Origin: Dactylosporangium vinaceum
GTDB lineage: Bacteria; Actinomycetota; Actinomycetes; Mycobacteriales; Micromonosporaceae
Assembly (NCBI RefSeq): GCF_019904175.1
Contig: NZ_CP061913.1
Span: forward strand, 5,084,001 to 5,148,000
DNA length: 64,000 bases
Direction: 5' to 3'
Part shown: piece by piece, positions 7,977-17,700 of the stretch
Layout of the letters: every line of letters begins with the position of its first letter
How positions within the stretch are numbered: the stretch's first letter is position 1
Translations under genes and position numbers: made by a program
Notes under the pieces: model-generated
Databases searched by the model: none
Told to the model about the DNA's origin: nothing
Seen by the model: the letters and a program-made list of their open reading frames with translations, nothing else

Positions 7977-8129
7977 CCTCGACGCGGTCTCTTCGCCGGC
8001 TCCGCCTGACCGCGCCACGGTCTGCTCGTCGGCTTCGCTTGACCTTGCCGCGGTTTTCTCGCCGGCTCCGCTTGACCTTGCCGCGGTTTTCTCGCCGGCT
8101 CCCCTTGACCTTGACACGGTGACAAGCCG
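7973..8129 (+). repeat. 33-bp tandem repeat, about 4.8 copies
   Basis: Five consecutive units begin at 7973, 8006, 8039, 8072 and 8105. Units 3 and 4 differ at one position; units 1, 2 and 5 are more diverged. The core reads TTGACCTTGCCGCGGTTTTC followed by TCGCCGGCTCCGC. A partial unit seems to lie upstream inside the last codons of the hydrolase gene. The array fills the gap to the next gene. Confidence 0.85.
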
Positions 8130-8142
8130 TTGACTCGAGGGC

Positions 8143-8775
8143 GTGGGAAACGCGATACAGGCCCTGGAGCACGGTAATCCTTCGATGCGGGTCCGGGCGG
8201 CGCTGGCCGTCGGGACCGCGCCCGACCCCGCGTACGTCGACCGGCTCATCGAGCGGTGCGCCGTCGAGCCCGACTTCTACGTGCGCGAGATGCTCACGTG
8301 GGCGCTTATCCGCCACCCGGCCGACCTGACCGTGCCGCGGCTCGTCGCCGAGCTGCGCTCGGACCGGTCGCAGGCCCGCAGCCAGGCACTGCACACGCTC
8401 TCGAAGATCGGCGACCGGGCGGCGTGGCCGGCGATCACGCCGGAGCTGCTGGCCTGCGCCGACGACGAGGTCGCCCGGGCCGCCTGGCGGGCCGCCGTCG
8501 CCCTCGTGCCCGAGGGCGCGGAGCCGGAGCTGGCCCGGCGCCTGGTGAGCCAGTTGGGGCGGGGCGACCGGGAGCTGCAGCTGAGCCTCAGCCGGGCGCT
8601 GGCCGGGCTCGGTGAGACAATCCTCCCGGCGGTGCGGGCCGCGCAGGCCGCCGGCGATGCGCGGGTGCGCCGGCACGCCCTCGCGACCGAGCGGCTGCTG
8701 CACGACCCGGACGCGGGCTTCGAGCTGGCGATCAACGAGGCCAAGCGGGTCGACGCGCTCGGGCCGCAGCACTGA
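8143..8775 (+). CDS. HEAT-repeat protein
   Basis: 210 residues of paired helices typical of HEAT/PBS-lyase repeats (SMRVRAALAVG, QARSQALHTLSKIG, DEVARAAWRAAVAL, DARVRRHALATERLL). Such arrays are protein-binding scaffolds. GTG start with a GAGGG site 4 nt upstream. It is followed 22 nt later by a MerR regulator that also carries HEAT repeats, so the two are probably co-transcribed and may contact each other (inference). No catalytic motif. Confidence 0.75.
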   Translation: MGNAIQALEHGNPSMRVRAALAVGTAPDPAYVDRLIERCAVEPDFYVREMLTWALIRHPADLTVPRLVAELRSDRSQARSQALHTLSKIGDRAAWPAITPELLACADDEVARAAWRAAVALVPEGAEPELARRLVSQLGRGDRELQLSLSRALAGLGETILPAVRAAQAAGDARVRRHALATERLLHDPDAGFELAINEAKRVDALGPQH

Positions 8776-8797
8776 CTCGGGACGGGGTGACACGCAG

Positions 8798-9799
8798 GTG
8801 CTGATCGGAGACGTGGCCCGGCGCTCCGGGGTGAGCGCCCGCATGCTCCGCCACTACGACCAGCTGGGCCTGGTCCGGCCGACGGGGCGCAGCGGGGCGG
8901 GCTACCGGGAGTACTCCGACGAGGACATCCGGCGGATCTTCCACATCGAGAGCCTGCGGTCGCTGGGCCTGTCGCTCAAGGACGTCAAGCGCGCGCTCGA
9001 CGACCCCGCCTTCACACCGGCCGCGCTTGTCGACGACCTCATCCGCCAGACCCGCGACCGCATCGCCCGCGAGCAGGAGCTGCTGACCCGGCTCGGGCAG
9101 GTCGGCGCGGCCGGGCCCGCCGACTGGGCCGACGTCCTGCAGATCATCGCCCTGCTGCAGGCCCTCGGCTCGGACAGCGCGGGCCGCCGCCAGCGCGCCG
9201 CCCTGTCCTCGGCCTCCACCGACGAGATGCCGGTGGAGGCCCTGGTCGAGGCCGCCCTGCACGAGAGCGACCCGGTCGTGGCCGGCTCGCTGCGCTGGGC
9301 CCTGGCCCAGTCCGGCGACGCGGCCCTCGCGCTGCTGAGCGCCGCCCTCGACTCCCCGGCCACCGACGTCCGCCGCCGCGCCGCCCAGTGCATCGCCGAG
9401 TTCCCACCCGCGGCCGCGGCCGGCGCCCTGCGCACCGCCCTGACGAACGACGACCTGGCCGTGCGCCGCTACGCCGCCCTGGCGCTGGGCCCGCGCGGCG
9501 AACCGGCGACCATCCCGACGCTCATCGCGATGGTCGTCGACGAGGTGAACGACGTGGAGGCGTCCGACGCGCTGTCCGGCCTGGCCGCCGCGCCCGACCT
9601 GGCCGAGCACATCGCGTCCGCGATCAGCGGGGAGGTCGCCCGCAGCGCCGCGGACCCGTCCGCTCGCCGCCGCCTGACGCAGGCCCTGGCCGACATTCCC
9701 GGCCCCACCGCGACGAGCGCCCTGACCGCCCTGGCCGCCGACGAGGACCGCGGGGTGGCGGTCACCGCGGCGTACGTCCTCAGCCTTCGAGCGCGGTGA
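8798..9799 (+). CDS. MerR-family regulator fused to C-terminal HEAT repeats
   Basis: 333 residues. Residues 1-110 form a MerR DNA-binding and coiled-coil module (LIGDVARRSGVSARMLRHYD, then YREYSDEDIRRIFHIESLR). The remaining 220 residues are HEAT-like helical repeats (DPVVAGSLRWALAQSGD, ATDVRRRAAQCIAEFP, DLAVRRYAALALGPRG) in place of the usual small effector pocket. The start is the GTG before LIGDVARRSG. The fusion suggests that a protein partner, perhaps the HEAT protein encoded just upstream, controls DNA binding (inference). Confidence 0.8.
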   Translation: MLIGDVARRSGVSARMLRHYDQLGLVRPTGRSGAGYREYSDEDIRRIFHIESLRSLGLSLKDVKRALDDPAFTPAALVDDLIRQTRDRIAREQELLTRLGQVGAAGPADWADVLQIIALLQALGSDSAGRRQRAALSSASTDEMPVEALVEAALHESDPVVAGSLRWALAQSGDAALALLSAALDSPATDVRRRAAQCIAEFPPAAAAGALRTALTNDDLAVRRYAALALGPRGEPATIPTLIAMVVDEVNDVEASDALSGLAAAPDLAEHIASAISGEVARSAADPSARRRLTQALADIPGPTATSALTALAADEDRGVAVTAAYVLSLRAR

Positions 9800-10052
9800 G
9801 GGAGGGGTCGTAGGGATGGAGGGGTGGTCTGCGCGCGGAAGCCGTCAGGGTGACGCCGGCCTCGACGGTGTTCGGCACGGGTACGAAAGAGGTCTCTCAC
9901 CCTCACCACCGGCTCCGGCCAGCGTGCCGGCACCACGCCGCGCTCCGCTGACGCCTCGGCGGTGACGGCCGCACGGCTGCTGGTCGAGGTCGCGTCACGA
10001 ACGTCGGCGGTAGGCCAGGTGTTCGCCCGGCCCGACGGCCGCTGCTCGTCCT
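9800..10052. other. intergenic gap with possible coding remnant
   Basis: 253 bp between convergent genes. The stretch from about 9948 reads on the plus strand like a protein fragment (ADASAVTAARLLVEVASR) without a start or continuing frame, so it may be an eroded gene end. No hairpin terminator seen. Confidence 0.3.
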
Positions 10053-11546
10053 TCACTGGTGCGGCGGCCGGTCCTCGGCGTGGGCCAGGGCGTCGGCGGC
10101 AGGCAGGCTGAGGGTGAAGCAGGCCCCGTGCGGCTGGTGGGGTCGGTAGCTGAGGGTGCCATGGTTGGCCAGGGCGAGCTGCCGCACGATGTACAGCCCG
10201 AAGCCGGTGCCCGGCTTGCGGCTGGCGATGCCGGTAGTGGCGCGGGTGAACCGGTCGAACAGCCGGGGCACGAAGTCGTCGGGCACCCCCTCGCCGTGGT
10301 CGTAGACGTCCACCTTGACCACCGTTCCCTGCGGGGCGGCGACCACGCCGATCGGCGGCCGGCCGTACTTGACGGCGTTGCCGATGAGGTTTGCGAGGAT
10401 CTGCCGCAGGTGGAACGGGTCGACGAGGACCCGCACGGCCGGATCGGTGTCGATACCGACCGGGACGCCGTCGGCCGCCTGCTCGGCGGTCTCGGCCAGC
10501 ACGTCGGCCAGCCGGGTCGGGGCCGGCCGGCAGGGCAGGGAGCCGGCGTCGATGCTGGCCATGACGAGGACGTCCTCGATCATGGCGGCGACCCGGCGAG
10601 CCGCGGCGTCGGCGCGTCGCAGGTCGACCTGCTTGACAAAGTCCGGCGTGTCCTCCCAGCCGGTGGCGAGCTCGTCGAGGTAGCACAGCAGGCTGGTGAG
10701 CGGCTGACGGAGGTCATGGCCGAGCATGCCGATGATGTCGGCCTGCAACTGGTTGGCCTCGGCGAGCTCCTGGTTCATGCGGGCCAGTTCTCGGGCGGCG
10801 CGGCGGGCGGTGGTGACGTCCTGGACGGTGCCGCGCAGACCGATCACCGTCCCGGCGCCGTCGGTGATGGGGTTCCCGCGGCCCTGGATGTCACGGACGT
10901 CGCCGTCTGAACGCCGGAGCCGATACTCGATGTCGTAGCCGAGGCCACCCTCGGCCGCCGCCGTGAAGGCCTGCCGGAGCCGGTCGCGGTCGTCGGGCTC
11001 GACCAGGCTCAGGTAGTTGTCGACGCCGGGTTCGAAGGTTTCGGCATCGACGCCGGCGATCTGGTACACCTCCGCCGACCAGGTCAATCCGCGGGTCCGC
11101 AGGTCCAGCTGCCAGCTGCCCAGCTCGGCCAGGCGCTGCGCCTCGGCGAGGGCCCGCTCGGCCTCGACCCGCGGTGTGACGTCAGTAACCAGCACGAAGA
11201 ACCCGGCTACGGTCCCGTCGACGACGTCCGGCACGTACGAGGCCTGGGTGTGGTGGGTGACGCCGTCCGAGTCGATGAGCGTACGTTCGAACAACTGCTC
11301 CCGACCGGCCAGGACGCCGGTGATGTACGGCAAATTCTTGGCGTAGACGGCCTCGCCGAGCACGTCGCGGATGTGCATGCCAACCATCTGCTCGGGCGTG
11401 ACACCGAACCACCGCAGATACGGACCATTGGCCACCACATTGTGCAGGTCCCGGTCCCAGTACGCGCACAACGCCGGCAGGTTGTCGACAAGCGCCCGCA
11501 GCCGGCGCTCCGGCCCGGTGTCCGTGGTCACCGACGGCCGGTGCAC
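10053..11546 (-). CDS. PAS-domain sensor histidine kinase (orphan)
   Basis: 497 residues, no membrane helices. Two PAS domains (about 13-125 and 137-255; first with LRALVDNLPALCAYWDRDL and YLRWFGVTPEQMVG), a HisKA dimerisation domain with phospho-acceptor His277 in MLGHDLRQPLTSLL, and a HATPase domain (NLIGNAVKYG, VDVYDHGEGVP, GTGFGLYIVRQL). The domain order resembles soluble PAS kinases of actinomycetes. No response regulator is encoded nearby, so it is an orphan whose signal is unknown. The start is a GTG (MHRPSVTTD); its first bases overlap a small upstream reading frame. Confidence 0.88.
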   Translation of the reverse strand: MHRPSVTTDTGPERRLRALVDNLPALCAYWDRDLHNVVANGPYLRWFGVTPEQMVGMHIRDVLGEAVYAKNLPYITGVLAGREQLFERTLIDSDGVTHHTQASYVPDVVDGTVAGFFVLVTDVTPRVEAERALAEAQRLAELGSWQLDLRTRGLTWSAEVYQIAGVDAETFEPGVDNYLSLVEPDDRDRLRQAFTAAAEGGLGYDIEYRLRRSDGDVRDIQGRGNPITDGAGTVIGLRGTVQDVTTARRAARELARMNQELAEANQLQADIIGMLGHDLRQPLTSLLCYLDELATGWEDTPDFVKQVDLRRADAAARRVAAMIEDVLVMASIDAGSLPCRPAPTRLADVLAETAEQAADGVPVGIDTDPAVRVLVDPFHLRQILANLIGNAVKYGRPPIGVVAAPQGTVVKVDVYDHGEGVPDDFVPRLFDRFTRATTGIASRKPGTGFGLYIVRQLALANHGTLSYRPHQPHGACFTLSLPAADALAHAEDRPPHQ

Positions 11547-11881
11547 GAGTGCTCATCGCCTCCGCCGACGCACGCGGCGAAGCGGTCACCGATCCCCGCC
11601 CGGCTCGCTACGGCCTGCGGCGCGACCGCCCGCTGCTCGCGCCGAGCAGATCGTCGCAGGTGGAGGGGCCTGCTGACGGCGTGGCGGTCCGGATCGACCG
11701 CACCGCGGGCGAGCCGCGCCCCGGCGGACATGACGACGACCGGATTCACGGGGGAGCGGGCCGCGACATCCCGCGCTCCGGCTTTGCTGTGCACAGTGCC
11801 CTTGCGCCCGCCCGAGCGCGGCAGCGCGACGATGAACGGCACGGTGGCCGGCCGCTCGTCGATGACGAGGAGCAGGGGCAT
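11528..11881 (-). CDS. possible small protein upstream of the histidine kinase
   Basis: 117-residue frame starting at an ATG 7 nt after GGAGT. The first 60 residues (starting MPLLLVIDERPATVPFIVAL) have G/C-rich third positions typical of real genes here. The second half, rich in Arg, His and Cys, does not. It overlaps the kinase start by 19 bp. It may be a small gene, or the front end of an older gene whose 3' part has decayed. I recognise no family. Confidence 0.3.
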   Translation of the reverse strand: MPLLLVIDERPATVPFIVALPRSGGRKGTVHSKAGARDVAARSPVNPVVVMSAGARLARGAVDPDRHAVSRPLHLRRSARREQRAVAPQAVASRAGIGDRFAACVGGGDEHSCTGRR

Positions 11882-12420
11882 GGATCCACTCCTGTCATTA
11901 CGCGCAGGCGGCAGTTGTTTGCGCGGCCTGATCGGTCACACTCCAACACCTCATTTTGTAGCATCTGGCCCGAGCGGAAGTGACAAAACGGCGCCTCCTC
12001 CCGGATGCCGCTGCGAGTGGCGGCGCGCTGACATCACCGATGCGGGCGAGCACATCGTGGACGGGCCGGAACGGTGCCGCTCCCCGAGGCCGGGCGAACT
12101 TGCGCCACGGTCAGGCGCCGGCCATCACCCAGCCGCCGCGGCCCCGGGCTGGGACAGGTCGCTGGACACACGGCCGGCCGGCCGGGCCCCGTCCGGACCG
12201 GCTCGGGCTCCACCGGCCCGGTCGGCCCGGCCGACCCGCCATGCGCGGCCGGGTCAGGAGTGCCGGCGGCGATCCAGCTGGTTGATCTTCACGAGCTGCC
12301 CGTCGGGTGAACTGAGCCGCAACTGCCGGCCGAACCCGGTGCCGGTGGCTGGTTGGCGATATCTGCCGAGGAGCGGGCGGGGGCGGCGTTTCTCGCCGAC
12401 GTATCGCGCTGGAGGTCGGA
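11882..12420. other. 539-bp stretch without a convincing gene
   Basis: Between the small frame/kinase genes and the end of the lanthipeptide exporter. It contains a comparatively AT-rich patch at about 11910-11990 (minus strand TTGTCA followed 20 nt later by TACAAA) that may be a promoter for the minus-strand genes. The rest, 12000-12420, shows only frames with poor codon bias. Confidence 0.4.
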
Positions 12421-14340
12421 TCAGGCGGGCCTTTCCCGGGCGCCGCCGGGCAGGTAGCCGGCGGCCTGGAGGTGGAACAGTTCGGCGTAACGGCCGCCGG
12501 ACTCGATGAGGCTGTCGTGGTCGCCGTCCTCGACGATGCGGCCCTGGTGCAGGACGTAGATGTGGTCGGCGTGGCGGACGTTGGCCAGGCGGTGGGTGAT
12601 GAGCAGTGTGGTGGTGTCGCCGTGCCGATTGCGGATGGCCTGGAAGAGCGCGTGCTCGGCGCGGGGGTCCAGTGCGGAGGACGGCTCGTCCAGGATGAGC
12701 AGGTCGGCGGTGCGCAGGAGCCCGCGGGCGGCCGTGATGCGCTGCCACTGGCCGCCTGACAGGTCCTGACCCTCGGCGAACGTGCGGTCCAGCAGGGTCT
12801 CGTAGCCGTGTGGCAGCGCGAGGATCATGGTGTGGGCGGCGGCGAGGCCGGCGGCGGTCTCGATGCGTTGCTGGTCGGGTTCGACGGTGATGTCGCCGAT
12901 GGCGATGTTGGTGGCGGCGGTGAAGGGCCATCGGTGGTACTGCTGGGTGACCACCGCGATCCGCGCGTGCAGCCCGTCGGGGTCCCACTCGTCCAGCGGG
13001 CGGCCGTTCCACGAGATGGCCCCGGTGCCGGGCTGGCGCAGCCCGGCGATCATCGAGGCGAGGGTGGTCTTGCCGGAGCCGTTCTCGCCGACGAATGCGA
13101 TGGTCTGTCCGGCGTGGATGGTGAGCGTGATGTGGTCGACGGCGAGGGTGTCCCGGTCGGGGTAGGCGAGGCTGACGCCGGACACGTCGAGTCTGCGCAG
13201 CCGATCGGGCTTCTCAACGAGTCGCTCGGTTTCGGCTGCCGGTAGGAACTGCGACGCACGGGTCATGAATCCCGTGTAGTCGCTGAAGTGCTGCCCGTCG
13301 CTGTAGAGCCGGTCGATCAGCAGGGCGATGGCGGCGAGGGCGCGCTGGGCGGCCTGCACGGCCAGGACGCAGGTCGCGGCGGCGGCGATCGGGATCTGCC
13401 CGCGCAGCAGCAGCACGCCGAGCAGCGTGTAGACGCCGGCAGTCGCGAGGCCGCCGATGACCGACCCCGCGGCGGTGGTCGCGGTGACCCGCCGGGCGAG
13501 GGCGAGCTGGATGCTGGTCTCGGCCTTCATGACCCGGTCGTACTGGTCCAGCAGGAACGGGCGCAGCCGGTAGGAGCGTAGCTCGGCGGCGGCGTCGCGC
13601 CCGGCCATCAGCCGGTGCAGCAGGCCCAGCCGCCGGCGGCGGACGGACCCGGCGATGTAGGTCTGATGGCGCTGGTGCCCGGCTCGCAGCGATGCCCATG
13701 CGCCAGGCACGGTTGCGACCAGCAGCCCCAAGAGCAGCAGCGGGTGGATGATGACGACCGCCGCCGCGACGGCCAGGAGTCCGACCAACCCCGCCAGCAG
13801 GTTCATGGCTCCCTGCACGACGGCCACCGCGGCATCGATACCGCGGAAGGCCCGCTCCATGTCGTCGGCGAACTCGGCGGTGTCGAAGGCGTCGAGCCGG
13901 ACCACAGTGGTGACGTCGAACAGTGTGCGTTCGACCTCGCGGTCCACCCGCGGAGCGAGCGTGTTCTGCGCGTAGCCGCCGGCGAGGCCGAGGCCGGCGC
14001 GCAGGGCGGTGGCGCCGGCGAGGGCGGCGAGCGCAGGCAGCGCCGCCGAGACCCGTTGTGGCGTCGGGCCGCCGGCGAAGAGCTCGACCAGGATCTGCCG
14101 CGTGGCCAGCAGCCCGAAGGCGGTCAATACCCCGCCGCCGACGGTCGTCACGGCGATCACGATGGTGCGCAGGCGGTCCGCCCGCCAGCTCAGCCGCAGC
14201 GCGGTCATGAGCAGGCGGGGCAGCTCGGCGAACAGGGTGAGCACACCGGTCTGGGCCCGCGCGCGTACGCCGCTCTCCCACCACATCTCCCGCAGTTCGG
14301 GGAGCGCAGCGACAGGAACGCCTGTCGGCGATGAAGTCAC
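12421..14340 (-). CDS. ABC exporter (fused permease/ATPase) of the lanthipeptide cluster, no C39 peptidase domain
   Basis: 639 residues. The N-terminal transmembrane domain of about six helices (ITIVIAVTT-like to about residue 340) is followed by an ATPase domain with Walker A VGENGSGKTT (about residue 417), signature LSGGQWQRITAARG (about 525) and Walker B LLILDEPSSALDP (about 544). It should export the modified peptide. Unlike typical LanT proteins it has no N-terminal cysteine protease, so leader removal must be done by another enzyme. GTG start (MTSSPTGVPVAALP), 26 bp after the precursor stop on the same strand; no strong ribosome site is seen, so coupling to lanA is likely. Confidence 0.85.
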   Translation of the reverse strand: MTSSPTGVPVAALPELREMWWESGVRARAQTGVLTLFAELPRLLMTALRLSWRADRLRTIVIAVTTVGGGVLTAFGLLATRQILVELFAGGPTPQRVSAALPALAALAGATALRAGLGLAGGYAQNTLAPRVDREVERTLFDVTTVVRLDAFDTAEFADDMERAFRGIDAAVAVVQGAMNLLAGLVGLLAVAAAVVIIHPLLLLGLLVATVPGAWASLRAGHQRHQTYIAGSVRRRRLGLLHRLMAGRDAAAELRSYRLRPFLLDQYDRVMKAETSIQLALARRVTATTAAGSVIGGLATAGVYTLLGVLLLRGQIPIAAAATCVLAVQAAQRALAAIALLIDRLYSDGQHFSDYTGFMTRASQFLPAAETERLVEKPDRLRRLDVSGVSLAYPDRDTLAVDHITLTIHAGQTIAFVGENGSGKTTLASMIAGLRQPGTGAISWNGRPLDEWDPDGLHARIAVVTQQYHRWPFTAATNIAIGDITVEPDQQRIETAAGLAAAHTMILALPHGYETLLDRTFAEGQDLSGGQWQRITAARGLLRTADLLILDEPSSALDPRAEHALFQAIRNRHGDTTTLLITHRLANVRHADHIYVLHQGRIVEDGDHDSLIESGGRYAELFHLQAAGYLPGGARERPA

Positions 14341-14366
14341 GGCGTGCGGCCGGTCAGGCCGGCGGG

Positions 14367-14630
14367 TCAGGCGACGGCCAGGACGGGCTCGTCCCAGACG
14401 ATGGCGTCGACGGCCTCGTAGCACGTCGTCGCGGAGCAGATGCTGCAGTTGGACGGCACCCATTCGCAGCTTGGCGTGTGGGTCGGGCAGTCCGTCGCGG
14501 TGGGTGTGGTCTGCACCGGGGAGATGCTGGCCGCGGCGAGGTCGATGGTTCCAGCTGGGTGGGTGCTCAGATCGGCCCCGATCTGGGCCCGGTAGTCCTC
14601 GTCTTTCCAGGCCCGGATGACGTCGTTCAT
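14367..14630 (-). CDS. lanA: class II lanthipeptide precursor peptide
   Basis: 87 residues. The leader (VIRAWKDEDYRAQ, then HPAG at 24-27) matches the WKD..R...HPAG pattern known from actagardine- and mersacidin/lichenicidin-type precursors. The presumed core is rich in Ser/Thr and holds all five cysteines (48, 55, 62, 65, 70; e.g. CSICSATTC). Unusually the chain continues 17 residues past the last cysteine (YEAVDAIVWDEPVLAVA). There is no GG/GA cleavage motif, so the cut site is unclear. A GAAGG ribosome site precedes the ATG; a possible -10 TAACCT (minus strand, 14690-14695) lies in the gap after lanM. Located between lanM and the exporter. Confidence 0.85.
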   Translation of the reverse strand: MNDVIRAWKDEDYRAQIGADLSTHPAGTIDLAAASISPVQTTPTATDCPTHTPSCEWVPSNCSICSATTCYEAVDAIVWDEPVLAVA

Positions 14631-14715
14631 CGGCCTTCTGCCTTTCCACGTCGGGTGTGCGCTTGCGGCCCAATGCCGGACATCGACAGAGGTTAGCAGT
14701 CCTTGGTCGTGCCGA

Positions 14716-17700
14716 CTACCGTCCTGCGGGCGGCCGCATCAGGAGCAGGGAGGGTACAGAATCGGGCGCATATAAGCGAAGCAGGCCATATCCGATGCCG
14801 GCGAGGCCACACATGAGCCCCGGAGTCTCGACCTCGCCCGGGGTGCCGCACCGGGGGCCGGTTCGCGCGATTGAGGCGAGCACCGCGGCGCTCACCGTGT
14901 CCGTGTCGGGGTTGGCCACGGCGAGCAGGAGCTCCAGGTTGCCGAGGTCGCCGTGGCACAGGCTGTGGCTGCGCCCGAAGCCGCCCGCGACCGTGGCGGC
15001 CAGCGCCAGCTCCAGATCCTCGGCGGCGGCGATGTCGGTGGTGAGGCCCACCGTGTCGGCGCGGGCGAGCCCGATGCCGGGCGCCCCGTGACACCACGCG
15101 AACATCTGGCCCGGCGCGGTGGCCGCACCGGCGCGCAGATCGGGCCAGTTGCCGAGCTCGGGCCGGTACTGTGAGCGCTCGTAGGCGAACCCGGCCAGAC
15201 CAGCGGTGACGAACCGGTCCTCGCCGGTGGCCGCGCCGAGCCGCAGCAGCGCCCAGCCGACCCCGCCGGCCCCGTGAGAGAAGCCGGCCAGTGGCTGCGA
15301 TGACTCGGTGAACGTTGGCCAGGCCAGGCCGTCCCCGGCCGGCTGCGCGGTGGCGACGAGTAGCTCGCCGCCGCGGCGGGCCACCTCCAGCGGCTCGGCC
15401 AGCCCGGTCGCGGCGTGCACCGCCAGCAGGCACCCGATCGTCCCGGCGGCCCCGCCCATCACGTCCAGGGCGGCTTCGTTTCGCAGCAGGTGGCCGCTGA
15501 GCCGGACGAGCCGCTCGACCGCCGCGGTCTCACCCATGTGCAACAGGGCGTAGGCCAGCCCGGGAAGGCCGGCGAACCCGTGCAGACCAGCCTGGCCGGC
15601 CAGCCGGTCGGGCGCGGCCGACTCCAGGTCGTCGAGCACCGCCGGCAGCCACCACCGGGCCCGCCGCGCGAACTCACCGAACTCCGCGCGGCCGGTGAGG
15701 CCGGCGGCGGCGGCGAGGAACACCGCGATCCCGGACGAGCCCGAATACAGGTTCCAGCCCGGTGCGCCGATCCGCCACGCCTGCTCGCCGGCCATCTCCA
15801 GCCCCAGCCAGCTCACCCGGTCGCCGTCCTCGCAGGCGGTGGCCAGGAGCCGCTCGGCGATCCGGGTGGCGACGGCCAACGGCCCGCCGTCGGCTGCGAA
15901 GGCCGGCTCGGCAGCAGTGGGTTCGGTGGCGGGAACCGCGGGCGCCACTGTCAGGACCGCCGCGCGGGTCTGCAGCGCGGCGCGGATCGTCCACGTCTGG
16001 CGGGCCAGGTCGCGTTCGCCGAAGGCGGCCAGCTTCGCGCGGACGCGGTCCAGCCCCGACTCGGCGTAGAAGCCGGCGAGCCGCACGCCGTGGCTGGTCA
16101 CCAGGTCCCTCGAGCCGGGCTCCGACGTGAACAGCGGCACGTCGCCCGACCACAGGTCGGCCAGCTCGAACGGCACGACCGAAGCCAGCCCGGGGACGCC
16201 GGAGGAGATCGCCCACAGGTACGACAGGTGCCGATCCCGGTCCAGCGCGTCGCGCAGCAGGTCCGGATGCGTGCCCTCCTGCAGCAGCGTCGTGTATGTC
16301 TGCGTCGCGCGCAGGACCATCCGCACCTCGGCGGCTTCGAAGACGGCCAGCGGCCCGCCCGGCGCAGTCAGCTCGTCGCGTCCCTGCTCGAACGCGCGGT
16401 AGGCGTCGCGGAAGCCGGACAGCAGCGCCGGGATGTACCTCAGCAGGTCCGCTGGGGTCCCGTCGAGCGACGGGCGGTTCTGCGCGCCCGCGAACGGCAG
16501 GTTGGCGCGGACGACCCGCATCGTGTCGGTGCCGCCGTCGTCCCAGGTGGCCGTGGCGTAGGGCGAGGTGTCCCGAGGGTCGCCGCCCAGGCCGCTGATG
16601 TCGACGGCCCCTTGGTCGTTGGAGACGAGCATCGGCAGCAGGCCGGTCCGCATCACCGACAGCTCAAGCTCCCGGACCGCGGGGTCCAGGGCCGCGGAGC
16701 TGCCCGGCGCGACCGGGGGCGGCTGGTGGAACAGCGCCTCCAGGTCGACGAGCACGGGCTGCTCGCCGCACGCGATGAGGTTCTCGAAATGGAAGTCGGT
16801 ACCGTTGACCGCGTGCAGCAGGGCCATCTGCGCGCCGAGCCGCCGGTAGTACCGGGTCACCTCCTCGGCGCTCGCACAGCCGGCGTGCCGGGCGAACTCC
16901 AGCCAGCCGTAGCCGCCGCGGTCCAGTACCGTGAGCGTGCGCAGCTCCAGACCGATTCGGCCGGACAGCCACTGCAGCAGCGCGTTGGCGCCGAGGTGCG
17001 CGCCCTGCGGCCGCGGCTTGTAGACCACCTGCCCGCCACCGGCGAAGGTCAGCACCGTCACCGAACGCCCGTCGCGGTGCGGGTCGCCTGCGCCGGCGCC
17101 GACCGCCGTCAGCTCTCCGGGGTCCGTGCCGCCGAACAGCCCATCACGGATCAGGTCGCGGTCGGCGGCCCAGCGCCGCAGCAGCTCCCAGGTCGCGTCG
17201 GTGGTCAGCTCGGCCCGGCGCACCAGCAGCCGGGCCAGCACCGGATACTCGGCGTAGAAGGCCCGCTGGGCGTCGGGCCCGGTGAACTGCCCGACGAACG
17301 AGGCGAACCGGCCCGCGGGAGTGTCGCCGTCCAGGCGGCCAAGCTCCCGCAGAACGTTGAGTTCCAGGATGAGCGTGCGCGTGGCCAGCGAGACGAGCAC
17401 GCCGTTGAGCGCGCCGAGGAACGACGTCAGCACCGGCCGCACCGCCACGCCCCGGCCGACCTCAGGGTCTCCGCGCAGCCGCCGGGCCAGCTCGGTGAGG
17501 GCGCGGTGCGCCACCGGCGCGAGGATCACCGCGAACGCGTGTCGCCAGTCTCCGTCGTGCTCCGCAGCGGCCGGCCGGGCCGCATGCGCCGAGTGGCCCG
17601 GGTGGTCGGGATGATCCGCGGCGGCCGGGTTCGCCGGCTTCGCGGCGGCCGTGGCGGCGCAGACCTCCAGCCACCACGCCGGCGGTTCGCCCGCCCGCCC

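Noticed and set aside
7973-8129. CRISPR-like array of 33-bp repeats
   Set aside because: Units are directly adjacent without unique spacers, and no cas gene is present.
7098-8249. Upstream extension of the LRR frame on the minus strand
   Set aside because: Runs antisense to the hydrolase and repeat array with no domain; the LRR protein starts cleanly at 7097.
11980-12310. Plus-strand frames of about 80-100 residues after the kinase locus
   Set aside because: No ribosome site or leaderless box, Arg/Pro/Gly-rich composition and poor codon bias.
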